From positions 26,913-40,206 of the forward strand of contig DEQR01000057.1 of assembly GCA_002360535.1 (NCBI GenBank): a DNA stretch of 13,294 bases, in the 5' to 3' direction. The DNA comes from Thiobacillus sp. UBA3361. Lineage in GTDB: Bacteria; Pseudomonadota; Gammaproteobacteria; Burkholderiales; Thiobacillaceae. The notes beneath the pieces were generated by a model. That model did no database searches, was not told the origin of the DNA, and was given only the letters and a program-made list of their open reading frames with translations. The position numbers and the translations under genes were made by a program. This document shows, piece after piece, positions 1 to 8,381 of the stretch; the first letter of the stretch is position 1; each line of letters begins with the position of its first letter.

Positions 1-706
<706 letters not shown>

Positions 707-733
707 GATTGCTCCTGATGATTGACTGACCGC

Positions 734-1333
734 ATGAGCCGCATTGTCCTCTTCAACAAGCCTTACGGCGTGCTGAGCCAGTTCACGGCCGAGGATGGTC
801 ATCCCGGATTGAAGGACCATATCGACCTGCCCGGTGTCTATGTGGCCGGCAGGCTGGATGCGGACAGTGAGGGTCTGCTCATTTTAACCGACGATGGCGC
901 GGTGCAGCACCGCCTGGCGCACCCCCGCTTCAAGCTGCCCAAGACCTACTGGGTCCAGGTCGAGGGGGTGCCCGACGAGAGCGCCCTGGCGGCGTTGCGC
1001 GGGGGCGTGGTGCTGAAGGATGGGCCGACCCGCCCGGCCCAGGTGCGCCCGATCCCCGAGCCGGAAGGCCTGTGGCCCAGGGACCCGCCCATCCGTTACC
1101 GTCTGAACGTGCCGACCAGCTGGCTGGAGATCGTGTTGACGGAGGGCAGAAACCGCCAGGTGCGTCGCATGACCGCCAGGGTGGGCTTCCCCACCCTGCG
1201 CCTGCTGCGCTGGCGGATCGGCGACTGGAGCCTGGCCGGCCTGGCGCCCGGCGAATGGCGGCTGATCGAGGTCGGGCGGACGGCGGTACGGGGGCGTGAG
1301 GCAGGCGCCCCCGTCAGGGGTGGGGGGGGCTGA
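734..1333 (+). CDS. rluE: 23S rRNA pseudouridine synthase, RluE type (U2457)
   Basis: Converts a uridine of 23S rRNA (U2457 in E. coli) to pseudouridine. The protein opens directly with the catalytic fold (IVLFNKPYGVLSQF) and lacks the long basic N-terminal extension of E. coli RluE. The catalytic motif GRLDADSEGLL lies at residues 39-49 with Asp42 as nucleophile. LWPRDPPIRYR, PTSWLEI and EGRNRQVRRMTARVGFPTLRL are typical of the RsuA/RluE family. The start is uncertain: ATG at 734 (199 residues) begins right before the conserved fold, while TTG at 722 would add four residues; neither has a clear Shine-Dalgarno. The last 20 or so residues (GRTAVRGREAGAPVRGGGG) are low-complexity and overlap the 3' end of the convergent deaminase gene by 20 bases. 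Confidence 0.93.
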   Translation: MSRIVLFNKPYGVLSQFTAEDGHPGLKDHIDLPGVYVAGRLDADSEGLLILTDDGAVQHRLAHPRFKLPKTYWVQVEGVPDESALAALRGGVVLKDGPTRPAQVRPIPEPEGLWPRDPPIRYRLNVPTSWLEIVLTEGRNRQVRRMTARVGFPTLRLLRWRIGDWSLAGLAPGEWRLIEVGRTAVRGREAGAPVRGGGG

Positions 1334-2663
1334 TCCGATCCCGCCAGGCCCGCGCCCGGTGCAGCACTTCGGCCGACTCCAGCGTCACACAGACCCCATC
1401 TGCCACCACCGCCTCGCCCGCCACCCAGACATGGCGCACCGTCCGGCGGTCGGCGCTATAAACGAGCTGCGAGATGGGGTCGTAGCAGGGTTGGGTCTCA
1501 GGCCCGGACAGATCCACCGCCACCAGGTCGGCCTGCTTGCCGGGCACCAGGGAGCCGAGTTCGCCATCCAGGCCCAGGGCGCGAGCACCGCCCAGGGTGG
1601 CCATTTCCAAGGCGGCATGGGCAGGCACGGCGGCAGGATCATCCGCCACTCCCTTGGCCAGCAGGGCAGTCAGGCGCATCTCCTCCCACAGGTCGAGGCG
1701 GTTGTTGCTGGCGGCGCTGTCGGTGCCGATGCCCACATTGATTCCTTTGCCCAGCAGGTCGGCGACGGGCGCCAGGCCGCTGGCCAGTTTCAGGTTGGAA
1801 GACGGACAGTGGGCCACGTGGCAGCCGTGTTCCGCCAGCAGGTCCGTTTCGCCCGCGCTCAGGTGCACTGCGTGGACGGCGATGAAATTGGGTCCCAGCA
1901 GGCCCAGGTTGCGCAGCCGGGCCAGGGGGCGGAGCTGGTGGCTGGCCATGCCCTGGGCGATTTCGTCGCGGGTTTCGTGTACGTGCATGTGGATGGGTAG
2001 GTCCAGCTGGGCAGCATAGGTGACCACCTTCTCCAGGGTCCTGTCGCCGGTGGAGTAGGGGGCATGGGGGGCCAGGCAGAAGCTGGCCAGGGGCTCCTGC
2101 TTCCAGGCATCCCGCAGCTGGATGCCCTTTTGCAGGTAACCATCCGGGTCGGCGGCGTAGGCGGTGGGGAAGTCGATGACGATGAGGCCGGCGGCGACGC
2201 GGATGCGTGCCTCGACCGCCGCTTCCAGCGTGGCCTCGGGGAAGAAGTACATGTCGTTGAAGCAGGTGACACCGCCCCTGAGCATCTCTAGGCAGGCCAG
2301 ACGGGAACCGTCGCGCACGAATTCAGGCGACATCCAGCGCCCTTCCGCCGGCCAGATGTGCTTTTGCAACCACTCCATCAGCGGCAGGTCGTCGGCATAG
2401 CCGCGCAGCAGGCTCATCGCCGCGTGGGTATGCAGGTTCACCAGACCGGGGATGAGGGCATGGCCGGGCAGGCCGACATGCTCGCCGGCGGTCCAGGCGT
2501 CGGCCTCATCCCGGGGGAGGAGGGCGGTGATCCGCCCCCCACGCACCAGCAGGCTGTGCCGGCGCAGGACCGTGCCGGCGGGTTCGACGGGGATGATCCA
2601 TTCCGGATCGAGACGCAGATCGCAGACGTTCACATTGTCGTTGTCGCGGGCGGGCTCGGCCAT
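1314..2663 (-). CDS. mtaD: TRZ/ATZ-family amidohydrolase, probable 5'-methylthioadenosine/S-adenosylhomocysteine deaminase
   Basis: A 449-residue metal-dependent deaminase of the amidohydrolase superfamily. It probably removes the 6-amino group of methylthioadenosine, S-adenosylhomocysteine or a related adenosine, feeding methionine/purine salvage. Visible metal and catalytic residues: HTH at 78-80 after IPGLVN, APHAPYS around His200, HMHVHE with His227 and Glu230, the AVHAVHL segment around His264, and GIGTDSAASNN with Asp315. The terminal composite beta domain is seen in both flanks (LLVRGGRITAL; LVPGKQADLVAVDL). The ATG at 2663 has no strong ribosome site. Pseudomonas homologues of this group deaminate methylthioadenosine, but the family also contains guanine, chlorotriazine and 5'-deoxyadenosine deaminases, so the exact substrate is an inference. 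No methionine-salvage gene lies next to it in this window. Confidence 0.85.
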   Translation of the reverse strand: MAEPARDNDNVNVCDLRLDPEWIIPVEPAGTVLRRHSLLVRGGRITALLPRDEADAWTAGEHVGLPGHALIPGLVNLHTHAAMSLLRGYADDLPLMEWLQKHIWPAEGRWMSPEFVRDGSRLACLEMLRGGVTCFNDMYFFPEATLEAAVEARIRVAAGLIVIDFPTAYAADPDGYLQKGIQLRDAWKQEPLASFCLAPHAPYSTGDRTLEKVVTYAAQLDLPIHMHVHETRDEIAQGMASHQLRPLARLRNLGLLGPNFIAVHAVHLSAGETDLLAEHGCHVAHCPSSNLKLASGLAPVADLLGKGINVGIGTDSAASNNRLDLWEEMRLTALLAKGVADDPAAVPAHAALEMATLGGARALGLDGELGSLVPGKQADLVAVDLSGPETQPCYDPISQLVYSADRRTVRHVWVAGEAVVADGVCVTLESAEVLHRARAWRDRISPPHP

Positions 2664-2732
2664 GGTTGGGGTGCGCGATTGCTAACGCCCCAAATCCTAT
2701 CGGTTTTTGGCGGCGGTCGCGGGGGGCTGACG

Positions 2733-2741
2733 TGATAAAAT
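2733..2741 (+). promoter_or_regulatory. Extended -10 promoter element for gyrA
   Basis: TG-A-TAAAAT at 2733-2741 matches the extended -10 pattern TGnTATAAT with one mismatch in the hexamer. No good -35 hexamer stands 16-18 bases upstream, which fits an extended -10 promoter. Transcription would begin near 2748 and give a leader of about 35 bases before the gyrA ATG. It lies in the 119-base divergent gap shared with the deaminase gene. Confidence 0.5.
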
Positions 2742-2782
2742 CGTCCGAATTTTTTACATCCCTATAACAAGGCCCTTCCGCA

Positions 2783-5344
2783 ATGGAATATCAGTTCGCC
2801 AAGGAGACCCTGCCCGTCAGTCTGGAAGAGGAGATGCGCCGCTCCTACCTGGATTACGCCATGAGCGTGATCGTGGGCCGCGCGCTCCCCGATGTGAGGG
2901 ACGGCTTGAAGCCGGTGCACCGGCGCGTGCTTTACGCCATGCACGAGTTGTCCAACGACTGGAACAAGGCCTACAAGAAGTCGGCTCGCGTGGTCGGCGA
3001 CGTGATCGGTAAGTACCACCCCCATGGCGACACGGCGGTCTATGACACTATCGTGCGCATGGCGCAGCCCTTCTCCCTGCGCTACATGCTGGTCGATGGT
3101 CAGGGCAACTTCGGCTCGGTGGATGGCGACAACGCGGCGGCCATGCGTTACACCGAGATCCGCATGGCACGCATCGCCCACGAGCTGCTGGCGGACATCG
3201 ACAAGGAAACCGTCGATTTCGGCCCCAACTACGACGGCTCGGAACAAGAGCCGCTGATCATGCCGGCGAAGATTCCCAACCTGCTGATCAACGGCTCGTC
3301 GGGTATCGCGGTGGGCATGGCCACCAACATCCCCCCCCACAACCTGAACGAGGTGGTGGATGCCTGCCTGGCGGTGCTCAACGACCCGTTCATCACCATC
3401 GACGACCTGATCGACATCATCCCCGCGCCGGACTTCCCCACCGCCGGCATCATCTACGGCCTGGACGGGGTGCGCGAGGGTTACCGCACCGGTCGCGGCC
3501 GGGTCATCATGCGCGCCAAGTGCCACTTCGAGGACATGGACAAGGCCGGCGGCAGGCAGGCGATCATCATCGACGAGCTGCCCTACCAGGTGAACAAGGC
3601 CAATCTGTGCGCCAAGATCGGCGAGCTGGTGCGGGAGAAGGCCATCGAGGGCATCACCGAGATTCGCGACGAATCGGACAAGTCCGGCATGCGGGTGGTG
3701 ATCGAACTGCGGCGCGGCGAGATGCCCGAGGTGATCCTGAACAATCTGTACAAGCAGACGCAGATGCAGGACACCTTCGGCATGAACATGGTGGCCCTGT
3801 TGGACGGCCAGCCGCGCCTGCTGAATGTGAAGCAGATGCTGGAGGCCTTCCTGCGCCACCGGCGCGAGGTGATCACCCGGCGTACTAAGTTCGAGCTGAA
3901 GAAGGCCCGCGATCGTGGCCACGTGCTGGAAGGCCTGGCCGTGGCGCTGGCCAATGTCGATGAGATCATCGCCCTGATCAAGGCCTCCGCCACCCCCGCC
4001 GAGGCCAAGGCAGGCCTGATGGGGAAGGCCTGGCGCTCCTCGCTGGTGGAGGAGATGCTGTCGCGCTCCGAGCAGGCCAGCAGCCTGGACAGCCCGTTCC
4101 GCCCGGCCAGCCTTGCGCCGGAATACGGCCTGCATCCCGACGGCTATCACCTCTCCGACGTGCAGGCGCAGGCCATCCTGGACCTCAGATTGCAGCGCCT
4201 GACCGGCCTGGAGCAGGACAAGATCGTCGGCGAATACAAGGAAGTCATCGACCGCATCGCAGACCTGCTGGACATCCTGGACAAACCCGAGCGGGTGACG
4301 CTGATCATCGGCGAGGAACTCACCGCCATCAAGAACCAGTTCGGCGACAAGCGGCGCAGCGAGATCATCGCCGAGGCGCAAAGCTTCAGCCTGGAAGACC
4401 TGATCGCCCCCACCGACGTGGTGGTCACCCTGTCCCACACCGGCTACATCAAGTCCCAGCCCCTGGACGACTACCGCACCCAGAAACGCGGCGGTCGCGG
4501 CAAGCAGGCGACCAGCACCAAGGAAGAGGATTTCGTCGAGAACCTGTTCATCGCCAACACCCACGACTACATCCTCTGCTTCACCAGCCTGGGCCGGCTG
4601 TTCTGGCTGAAGGTCTATGAGGTGCCGCAAGGCAGCCGCATCGCACGGGGCAAGCCCATCGTCAACCTGCTCAAGGTGGACGAGGGCGAGAAGATCAGCG
4701 CCATCCTGCCGGTGAAGGAGTTCACCGAGGACCGCTTCGTGTTCATGGCCACCGCCTTCGGTACGGTCAAGAAAACGCCGCTGTCCGACTTCTCCCGCCC
4801 GCGCAGCAACGGCATCATCGCCGTCAATCTGGACGAGGGCGATTACCTGATCGGCGTCGCCATCACCGACGGCCAGCACGATGTGATGCTGTTCTCCGAC
4901 GAGGGCAAGGCCAACCGCTTCGAGGAGACCGACGTGAGGCCCATGGGCCGCCTGGCGCGCGGGGTACGCGGCATGAAGCTGGGCAAGGGCGCCCAGGTCA
5001 TCTCCCTGCTGGTGGCCGGCAACGAAAAGCAATTCGTGCTCACCGCCACCGAGAACGGCTATGGCAAGCGCACCGCGATCACCGAGTACACCCGCCACGG
5101 CCGCGGCGGCCAGGGCATGATCGCCATCCAGACCACCGCCCGCAACGGCAAGGTGGTGGCCGCCACCCTGGTGGAGCCGGACGACGAGATCATGCTGATC
5201 ACCACCGGCGGCGTGCTGATCCGCACCCGCGTCAAGGAGATTCGCAGCCTGGGCCGCTCGACGCAAGGCGTGACGCTGATCAACCTGGGCGATGGCGAGA
5301 AGCTTTCCGGTCTGCAGAAGGTGGTGGAGCAGGAAGAGGAGTAA
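2783..5344 (+). CDS. gyrA: DNA gyrase subunit A
   Basis: Catalytic breakage-reunion subunit of DNA gyrase; with GyrB it introduces negative supercoils using ATP. Full length at 853 residues. The N-terminal breakage-reunion domain has the conserved DVRDGLKPVHRRVLYAM, the quinolone-resistance region KYHPHGDTAVYD at 77-88, and the active-site Tyr123 in AAMRYTEIR. The position equivalent to E. coli Ser83 is Thr84 and the Asp87 equivalent is Asp88. The GyrA box QKRGGRG at 567-573 marks it as gyrase rather than topoisomerase IV, and the C-terminal beta-pinwheel blades follow (e.g. RPMGRLARGVRGMKL). The protein ends in an acidic tail, EQEEE. The ATG at 2783 is preceded by AAGG ten bases upstream. 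A 74-base gap separates it from lemA on the same strand. Confidence 0.99.
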   Translation: MEYQFAKETLPVSLEEEMRRSYLDYAMSVIVGRALPDVRDGLKPVHRRVLYAMHELSNDWNKAYKKSARVVGDVIGKYHPHGDTAVYDTIVRMAQPFSLRYMLVDGQGNFGSVDGDNAAAMRYTEIRMARIAHELLADIDKETVDFGPNYDGSEQEPLIMPAKIPNLLINGSSGIAVGMATNIPPHNLNEVVDACLAVLNDPFITIDDLIDIIPAPDFPTAGIIYGLDGVREGYRTGRGRVIMRAKCHFEDMDKAGGRQAIIIDELPYQVNKANLCAKIGELVREKAIEGITEIRDESDKSGMRVVIELRRGEMPEVILNNLYKQTQMQDTFGMNMVALLDGQPRLLNVKQMLEAFLRHRREVITRRTKFELKKARDRGHVLEGLAVALANVDEIIALIKASATPAEAKAGLMGKAWRSSLVEEMLSRSEQASSLDSPFRPASLAPEYGLHPDGYHLSDVQAQAILDLRLQRLTGLEQDKIVGEYKEVIDRIADLLDILDKPERVTLIIGEELTAIKNQFGDKRRSEIIAEAQSFSLEDLIAPTDVVVTLSHTGYIKSQPLDDYRTQKRGGRGKQATSTKEEDFVENLFIANTHDYILCFTSLGRLFWLKVYEVPQGSRIARGKPIVNLLKVDEGEKISAILPVKEFTEDRFVFMATAFGTVKKTPLSDFSRPRSNGIIAVNLDEGDYLIGVAITDGQHDVMLFSDEGKANRFEETDVRPMGRLARGVRGMKLGKGAQVISLLVAGNEKQFVLTATENGYGKRTAITEYTRHGRGGQGMIAIQTTARNGKVVAATLVEPDDEIMLITTGGVLIRTRVKEIRSLGRSTQGVTLINLGDGEKLSGLQKVVEQEEE

Positions 5345-5361
5345 GAACAGGGGGGCGGCCC

Positions 5362-5391
5362 TTCAAGGCAACTTCCCGCGCGGCCGATAAT
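5362..5391 (+). promoter_or_regulatory. Candidate promoter upstream of lemA
   Basis: GATAAT at 5386-5391 is a 5/6 match to the -10 consensus. A weak TTCAAG (-35-like) sits at 5362-5367 with an 18-base spacer. It lies between the gyrA stop and the lemA start, so lemA could be transcribed on its own as well as by read-through from gyrA. No terminator hairpin with a T-run is seen after gyrA. Confidence 0.4.
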
Positions 5392-5418
5392 CCGGCTGTT
5401 CAATACAAGGGGAGCCCC

Positions 5419-5991
5419 ATGACCACCGCCATCCTGACCCTCGGCCTGCTCGCCATCCTGCTGATCTACGGCATCTCCGTCTTCAACAGCCTGGTCCAGA
5501 TCAAGCACAACGTCGCCCAGGCCTGGTCCAACATCGACGTGCTGCTCAAGCAGCGCCACGACGAACTGCCCAAGCTGGTGGAGACCTGCCGGCAGTACAA
5601 GCAGTTCGAGCAGGACACCCTGACACGCGTCACCGAGGCCCGCGCCCGCGTACAGCAGGCCCGCGAGGCTGGCGACATCCCCGCCCTGGGATTGGCCGAG
5701 ACCGCCCTGCGCGGCGGCCTGGGGCAAATATTCGCCACCGTCGAGGCCTACCCGGAACTCAAGTCCAGCGAGCACTTCCGCGAACTCATGACGCGCGTCA
5801 CCGGCCTGGAAAACGCCATCGCCGACCGGCGCGAGTTGTACAACGAGAGCGTGAACATCAACAACGTGCGCATCGAGCAGTTCCCCGACAGCATCGTCGC
5901 CGGCATGTTCCATTTTCCCCGCCGGCCCCTGCTCAGATTCGGCGAGGAGGACAAGCGGGACGTGGACGTGAAGGCCTTGTTCGCGTCCTGA
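5419..5991 (+). CDS. lemA: LemA family membrane-anchored protein
   Basis: A 190-residue LemA-family protein (usual length about 180-200). One hydrophobic segment at residues 3-22 probably anchors it in the inner membrane with a short outside N-terminus. The rest is a helical bundle with the family signatures IKHNVAQAWSNIDVLLKQRHDELPKLVE around 29-56, LMTRVTGLENAIADRRELYNESVNI, and the closing FPDSIVAGMFHF. The family's biochemical role is not established; it is widespread and often sits beside GIDE-domain or TPM-domain membrane proteins. The ATG has GGGGAG about five bases upstream. Only 3 bases separate its stop from the next ORF, so the two are almost certainly translated from one message and probably act together. 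Confidence 0.93.
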   Translation: MTTAILTLGLLAILLIYGISVFNSLVQIKHNVAQAWSNIDVLLKQRHDELPKLVETCRQYKQFEQDTLTRVTEARARVQQAREAGDIPALGLAETALRGGLGQIFATVEAYPELKSSEHFRELMTRVTGLENAIADRRELYNESVNINNVRIEQFPDSIVAGMFHFPRRPLLRFGEEDKRDVDVKALFAS

Positions 5992-5994
5992 CCG

Positions 5995-6891
5995 ATGTTT
6001 CCGGACCCGCGGCGGGTACCGCCCCCGCTGGCCGTCCTGCTGGTCCAGGCTGTGTTTCTGGCAGCCGCCTGGTCCCAGGGCGGGCGCGCGGCTTGGACGA
6101 CCGCCCTGGCCGCGGCGGTCGTCCCCGGCGCATGGGTCTGGCTGCGGTGCCTGTCCCACCGTCGGGCGATCCGCGACACGCCCACCTCGCGCGTCGGCTC
6201 CGCAGCCCAGGGTTACGTGGAGCTGACGGGCACCGCCCACCCCCTGCCCAACGCCCAGCTGCTCAGTCCCATGACCGGCCTGCCCTGCCTCTGGTATCGC
6301 TACCTGGCCTACGCGCGGGTGAATGACCGCTGGGTGCTGAAGGAGGAGGGCGAGAGCGATCTGGAGTTCGTCCTGGACGACAGCACCGGACGCTGCACGG
6401 TGGACCCGCGCGGCGCGCGCATCCTGACCCACCACCGGGAAACCCGCGAGGTCGGAGACCGCCGCTACACCGAGTACCTGCTCCTGAGCGGCGACCCACT
6501 GTATGCCATCGGCCAGTTCCGCTCCTGGCACCCGGCCCGGCAGCCCCGCGACCGGACGGCCCAGGTGGGAGAAATCCTGAGCGGCTGGAAAAAGGATCAG
6601 GCGGGTCTGCACGAGCGCTTCGACCTGGACGACGACGGCCGGATCGACAGCCGCGAATGGCATCTGGCGCGACAGGCGGCCGGTCGCGAAGCGGATCGGG
6701 AACACGCCGCCCAGAGCGGCCGGCCCGTGTCTCATGCCCTGGCCAAGCCCCCCCACGGCAGGCTCTACCTGATCGCCAACGACCCGCCCGATGAACTGGG
6801 CTGGCACTACGCCCGGTGGTCCGCCGTGCATCTCGTGCTGCTGCTGGCCCTGCTGCTGGGCCTCGGGTGGGCCGTGCGCCTGCCGGCCTGA
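5995..6891 (+). CDS. GIDE-domain membrane protein with an EF-hand loop (LemA partner)
   Basis: A 298-residue protein resembling the bacterial relatives of the eukaryotic GIDE/MUL1 membrane proteins. Two hydrophobic segments lie near 11-26 and 35-51. Then come the GIDE-like signatures RDTPTSRVGSAAQGYVELTGTA (60-81), SPMTGLPCLWYRY (91-103) and a second half including YTEYLLLSGDPLYAIGQF. A C-terminal membrane segment spans about 276-295. No RING domain is present, so automatic labels of E3 ubiquitin ligase would be misleading. Residues 210-221 form a canonical 12-residue EF-hand loop (DLDDDGRIDSRE: acidic at 1, 3, 5, 9, 12, Gly6, Ile8), followed by an Arg/Glu-rich helix, in the soluble part before the last membrane segment. 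The ATG follows the lemA stop by 3 bases and has no separate ribosome site, suggesting translational coupling. Role unknown; a calcium-responsive envelope function is inference. Confidence 0.8.
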   Translation: MFPDPRRVPPPLAVLLVQAVFLAAAWSQGGRAAWTTALAAAVVPGAWVWLRCLSHRRAIRDTPTSRVGSAAQGYVELTGTAHPLPNAQLLSPMTGLPCLWYRYLAYARVNDRWVLKEEGESDLEFVLDDSTGRCTVDPRGARILTHHRETREVGDRRYTEYLLLSGDPLYAIGQFRSWHPARQPRDRTAQVGEILSGWKKDQAGLHERFDLDDDGRIDSREWHLARQAAGREADREHAAQSGRPVSHALAKPPHGRLYLIANDPPDELGWHYARWSAVHLVLLLALLLGLGWAVRLPA

Positions 6892-6917
6892 TCGTGATCG
6901 GCACGCCCGCCAGCCTA

Positions 6918-6945
6918 CTGCACCGCACAAGACGGCGCCTATAAT
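6918..6945 (+). promoter_or_regulatory. Promoter of sucB with a consensus -10
   Basis: TATAAT, a perfect -10 hexamer, lies at 6940-6945. The -35 region is poor (CTGCAC at 6918-6923 with a 16-base spacer is the best I see). Transcription would start near 6952, about 23 bases before the ATG. This indicates that sucB has its own promoter and is not simply the third gene of the lemA unit. Confidence 0.6.
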
Positions 6946-6974
6946 GGCCGGATAACGCAACAGGAGACCCACCC

Positions 6975-8138
6975 ATGCTCGTCGAAGTCAAGGCCCCGGA
7001 ACTGTCCGAATCGGTGCAAAGCGGATCGCTGCTGGAATGGCGCAAGCAGGAGGGCGATCCGGTGCGGCGCGACGAGACCCTGGTGGACCTGGAGACGGAC
7101 AAGGTCATCCTGGAAGTGGTCGCGCCCGCCGCCGGCATCCTCAAGCGCATTACGATGCCGGCGGGCGCGGAGGTGAAGGCAGGGGACGTGCTGGCGGTGA
7201 TCGAGACGGGCGAGGTCGCGGAAGCGGGGCTGCCCGAGAAGGCAGCCCACCCGGCCAAAGCCGTCAAACCTGTCAAGGTTGAGACGCCGGCACCGCCCGC
7301 GCCGGCCAAGAAACCCGCGCCGACGGAAGCCGTACCCGTCCAGGCTTCGCCGGCCGAACCTGCGGCACACCGGCCCCCGTCACAGCCTGGCCACCGGCCG
7401 GACAACGCTCACCCCTGCCCGCCCGGCGCGACGGGAGAACGGACGGAACGCCGGGTGCAGATGACCCGCCTGCGCCAGCGCATTGCCGAACGGCTCAAGG
7501 AAGCCCAGAACACCGCCGCCATGCTCACCACCTTCAACGAGGTGAACATGCAGCCGGTGCAGGAACTGCGCAAGCGCTACCAGGAACACTTCCAGAAGGA
7601 ACACGGGGTCAAGCTGGGCCTGATGTCCTTCTTCGTCAAGGCAGTCTGCCAGGGTCTCAAGGCCTACCCGGGGGTCAACGCCAGCATGGACGGGCGGGAC
7701 ATCGTCTATCACGACTACTACGACATCGGCGTGGCGGTCAGCTCGGAACGCGGGCTGGTAGTGCCTATCCTGCGCGACGCGGACACGCTCTCCTTCGCCG
7801 ACATCGAAAAGCGCATCGCCGACTTCGGCCGCCGGGCCAACAGCCTGGAACTGACCATGGAGGAACTGGAGGGCGGCACCTTCACCATCTCCAACGGCGG
7901 CATCTTCGGCTCCCTGCTCTCCACCCCCATCCTCAACCCGCCCCAGTCCGGCGTGCTGGGCCTGCACAAGATCCAGGAACGGCCGGTGGCCGAGAGCGGC
8001 CATGTGGTCATCCGCCCCATGATGTACGTGGCCCTGAGCTACGACCACCGCATCATCGACGGCCGCGAGGCGGTGAGTTTCCTGCGGGTGGTGAAGGAGG
8101 GGCTGGAGGAACCGGCGCGGTTGCTGCTGGAGTTGTAG
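6975..8138 (+). CDS. sucB: 2-oxoglutarate dehydrogenase E2 (dihydrolipoyl succinyltransferase) lacking the subunit-binding domain
   Basis: Transfers succinyl groups from E1-bound lipoate to CoA in the 2-oxoglutarate dehydrogenase complex. The N-terminal lipoyl domain (about 1-77) has the lipoylation site ETDKV with Lys43. The catalytic domain from about residue 160 matches E. coli SucB closely: RVQMTRLRQRIAERL, AMLTTFNEVNMQPV, FTISNGGIFGSLLSTPI, and the active site SYDHRIIDG with His358 and Asp362. Between them, residues 79-155 form a Pro/Ala-rich linker in which I cannot find the peripheral subunit-binding domain (no GTG..GR..k.DV signature) that normally docks E3. The length of 387 is therefore shorter than the usual 400-430. 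Other frames of that segment do not hold it either. AGGAG lies eight bases before the ATG. No sucA or lpd is adjacent, unlike the usual operon. Confidence 0.92.
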   Translation: MLVEVKAPELSESVQSGSLLEWRKQEGDPVRRDETLVDLETDKVILEVVAPAAGILKRITMPAGAEVKAGDVLAVIETGEVAEAGLPEKAAHPAKAVKPVKVETPAPPAPAKKPAPTEAVPVQASPAEPAAHRPPSQPGHRPDNAHPCPPGATGERTERRVQMTRLRQRIAERLKEAQNTAAMLTTFNEVNMQPVQELRKRYQEHFQKEHGVKLGLMSFFVKAVCQGLKAYPGVNASMDGRDIVYHDYYDIGVAVSSERGLVVPILRDADTLSFADIEKRIADFGRRANSLELTMEELEGGTFTISNGGIFGSLLSTPILNPPQSGVLGLHKIQERPVAESGHVVIRPMMYVALSYDHRIIDGREAVSFLRVVKEGLEEPARLLLEL

Positions 8139-8156
8139 GCCGACGGAACAGGGTAG

Positions 8157-8183
8157 GGCGCAATAACCGAAGAGCATTGCGCC
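8157..8183. repeat. Short palindromic intergenic element (hairpin) after sucB
   Basis: GGCGCAAT (8157-8164) and ATTGCGCC (8176-8183) are perfect 8-base inverted arms around an 11-base loop, aaccgaagagc. It resembles the dispersed intergenic motif of the type gGGTGCAATAAgCGAAGcGcATTGCACC that I recall from many proteobacterial genomes. It may also act as a terminator for sucB, though no T-run follows. Confidence 0.6.
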
Positions 8184-8237
8184 AGATATGGCTGCGAATG
8201 GTGGAAGCGGCCTGAGGCCCATAGCCGGAGGTCGGGC

Positions 8238-8321
8238 GTAGCCTGGATGAAGCGAAGCGGAATCCGGGTGTTTGCGAGGGTTGGGACGAACCTGGATTCC
8301 ATTTCATTCCATCCAGACTAC
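8238..8321. repeat. Pair of inverted REP-like elements
   Basis: The segment 8238-8268 (beginning GTAGCCTGGATGAAGCGAAG) and the segment 8291-8321 (ending CCATCCAGACTAC) are inverted copies of each other: 24 of 31 positions agree and all seven differences are transitions. The left copy also folds on itself (CCTGGAT...ATCCGGG, around gaagcgaagcgg). The layout of two head-to-head copies separated by 22 bases is typical of REP/BIME-type elements. It fills the convergent gap between sucB and the Smr-domain gene, where nothing else is visible. Confidence 0.65.
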
Positions 8322-8381
8322 CCGGATGCCCGCCCAAAATATCTGCTTTACGATTCCTGGCTCAGTAGTATCCAGGCACAT

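Noticed and set aside
2762..5266. 834-residue open frame on the minus strand opposite gyrA
   Set aside because: It is an antisense shadow of gyrA in GC-rich codon use. Its translation is His/Val/Asp-rich nonsense with no domain, while gyrA matches its family along the whole length.
5995..6891. Annotation of the GIDE-like protein as an E3 ubiquitin ligase
   Set aside because: There is no RING domain or Cys/His zinc pattern, and bacteria of this kind lack the ubiquitin pathway; the likeness is only to the membrane GIDE domain.
5059..6972. 637-residue minus-strand frame opposite lemA and the GIDE gene
   Set aside because: Shadow of three well-supported plus-strand genes; composition is low-complexity Gly/Gln/Arg and no motif is seen.
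7280..7440. Possible frameshift hiding the E3-binding domain of SucB
   Set aside because: I read the other two plus-strand frames of the linker; both are Arg/Pro-rich with no binding-domain signature, so true absence is likelier than a frameshift.
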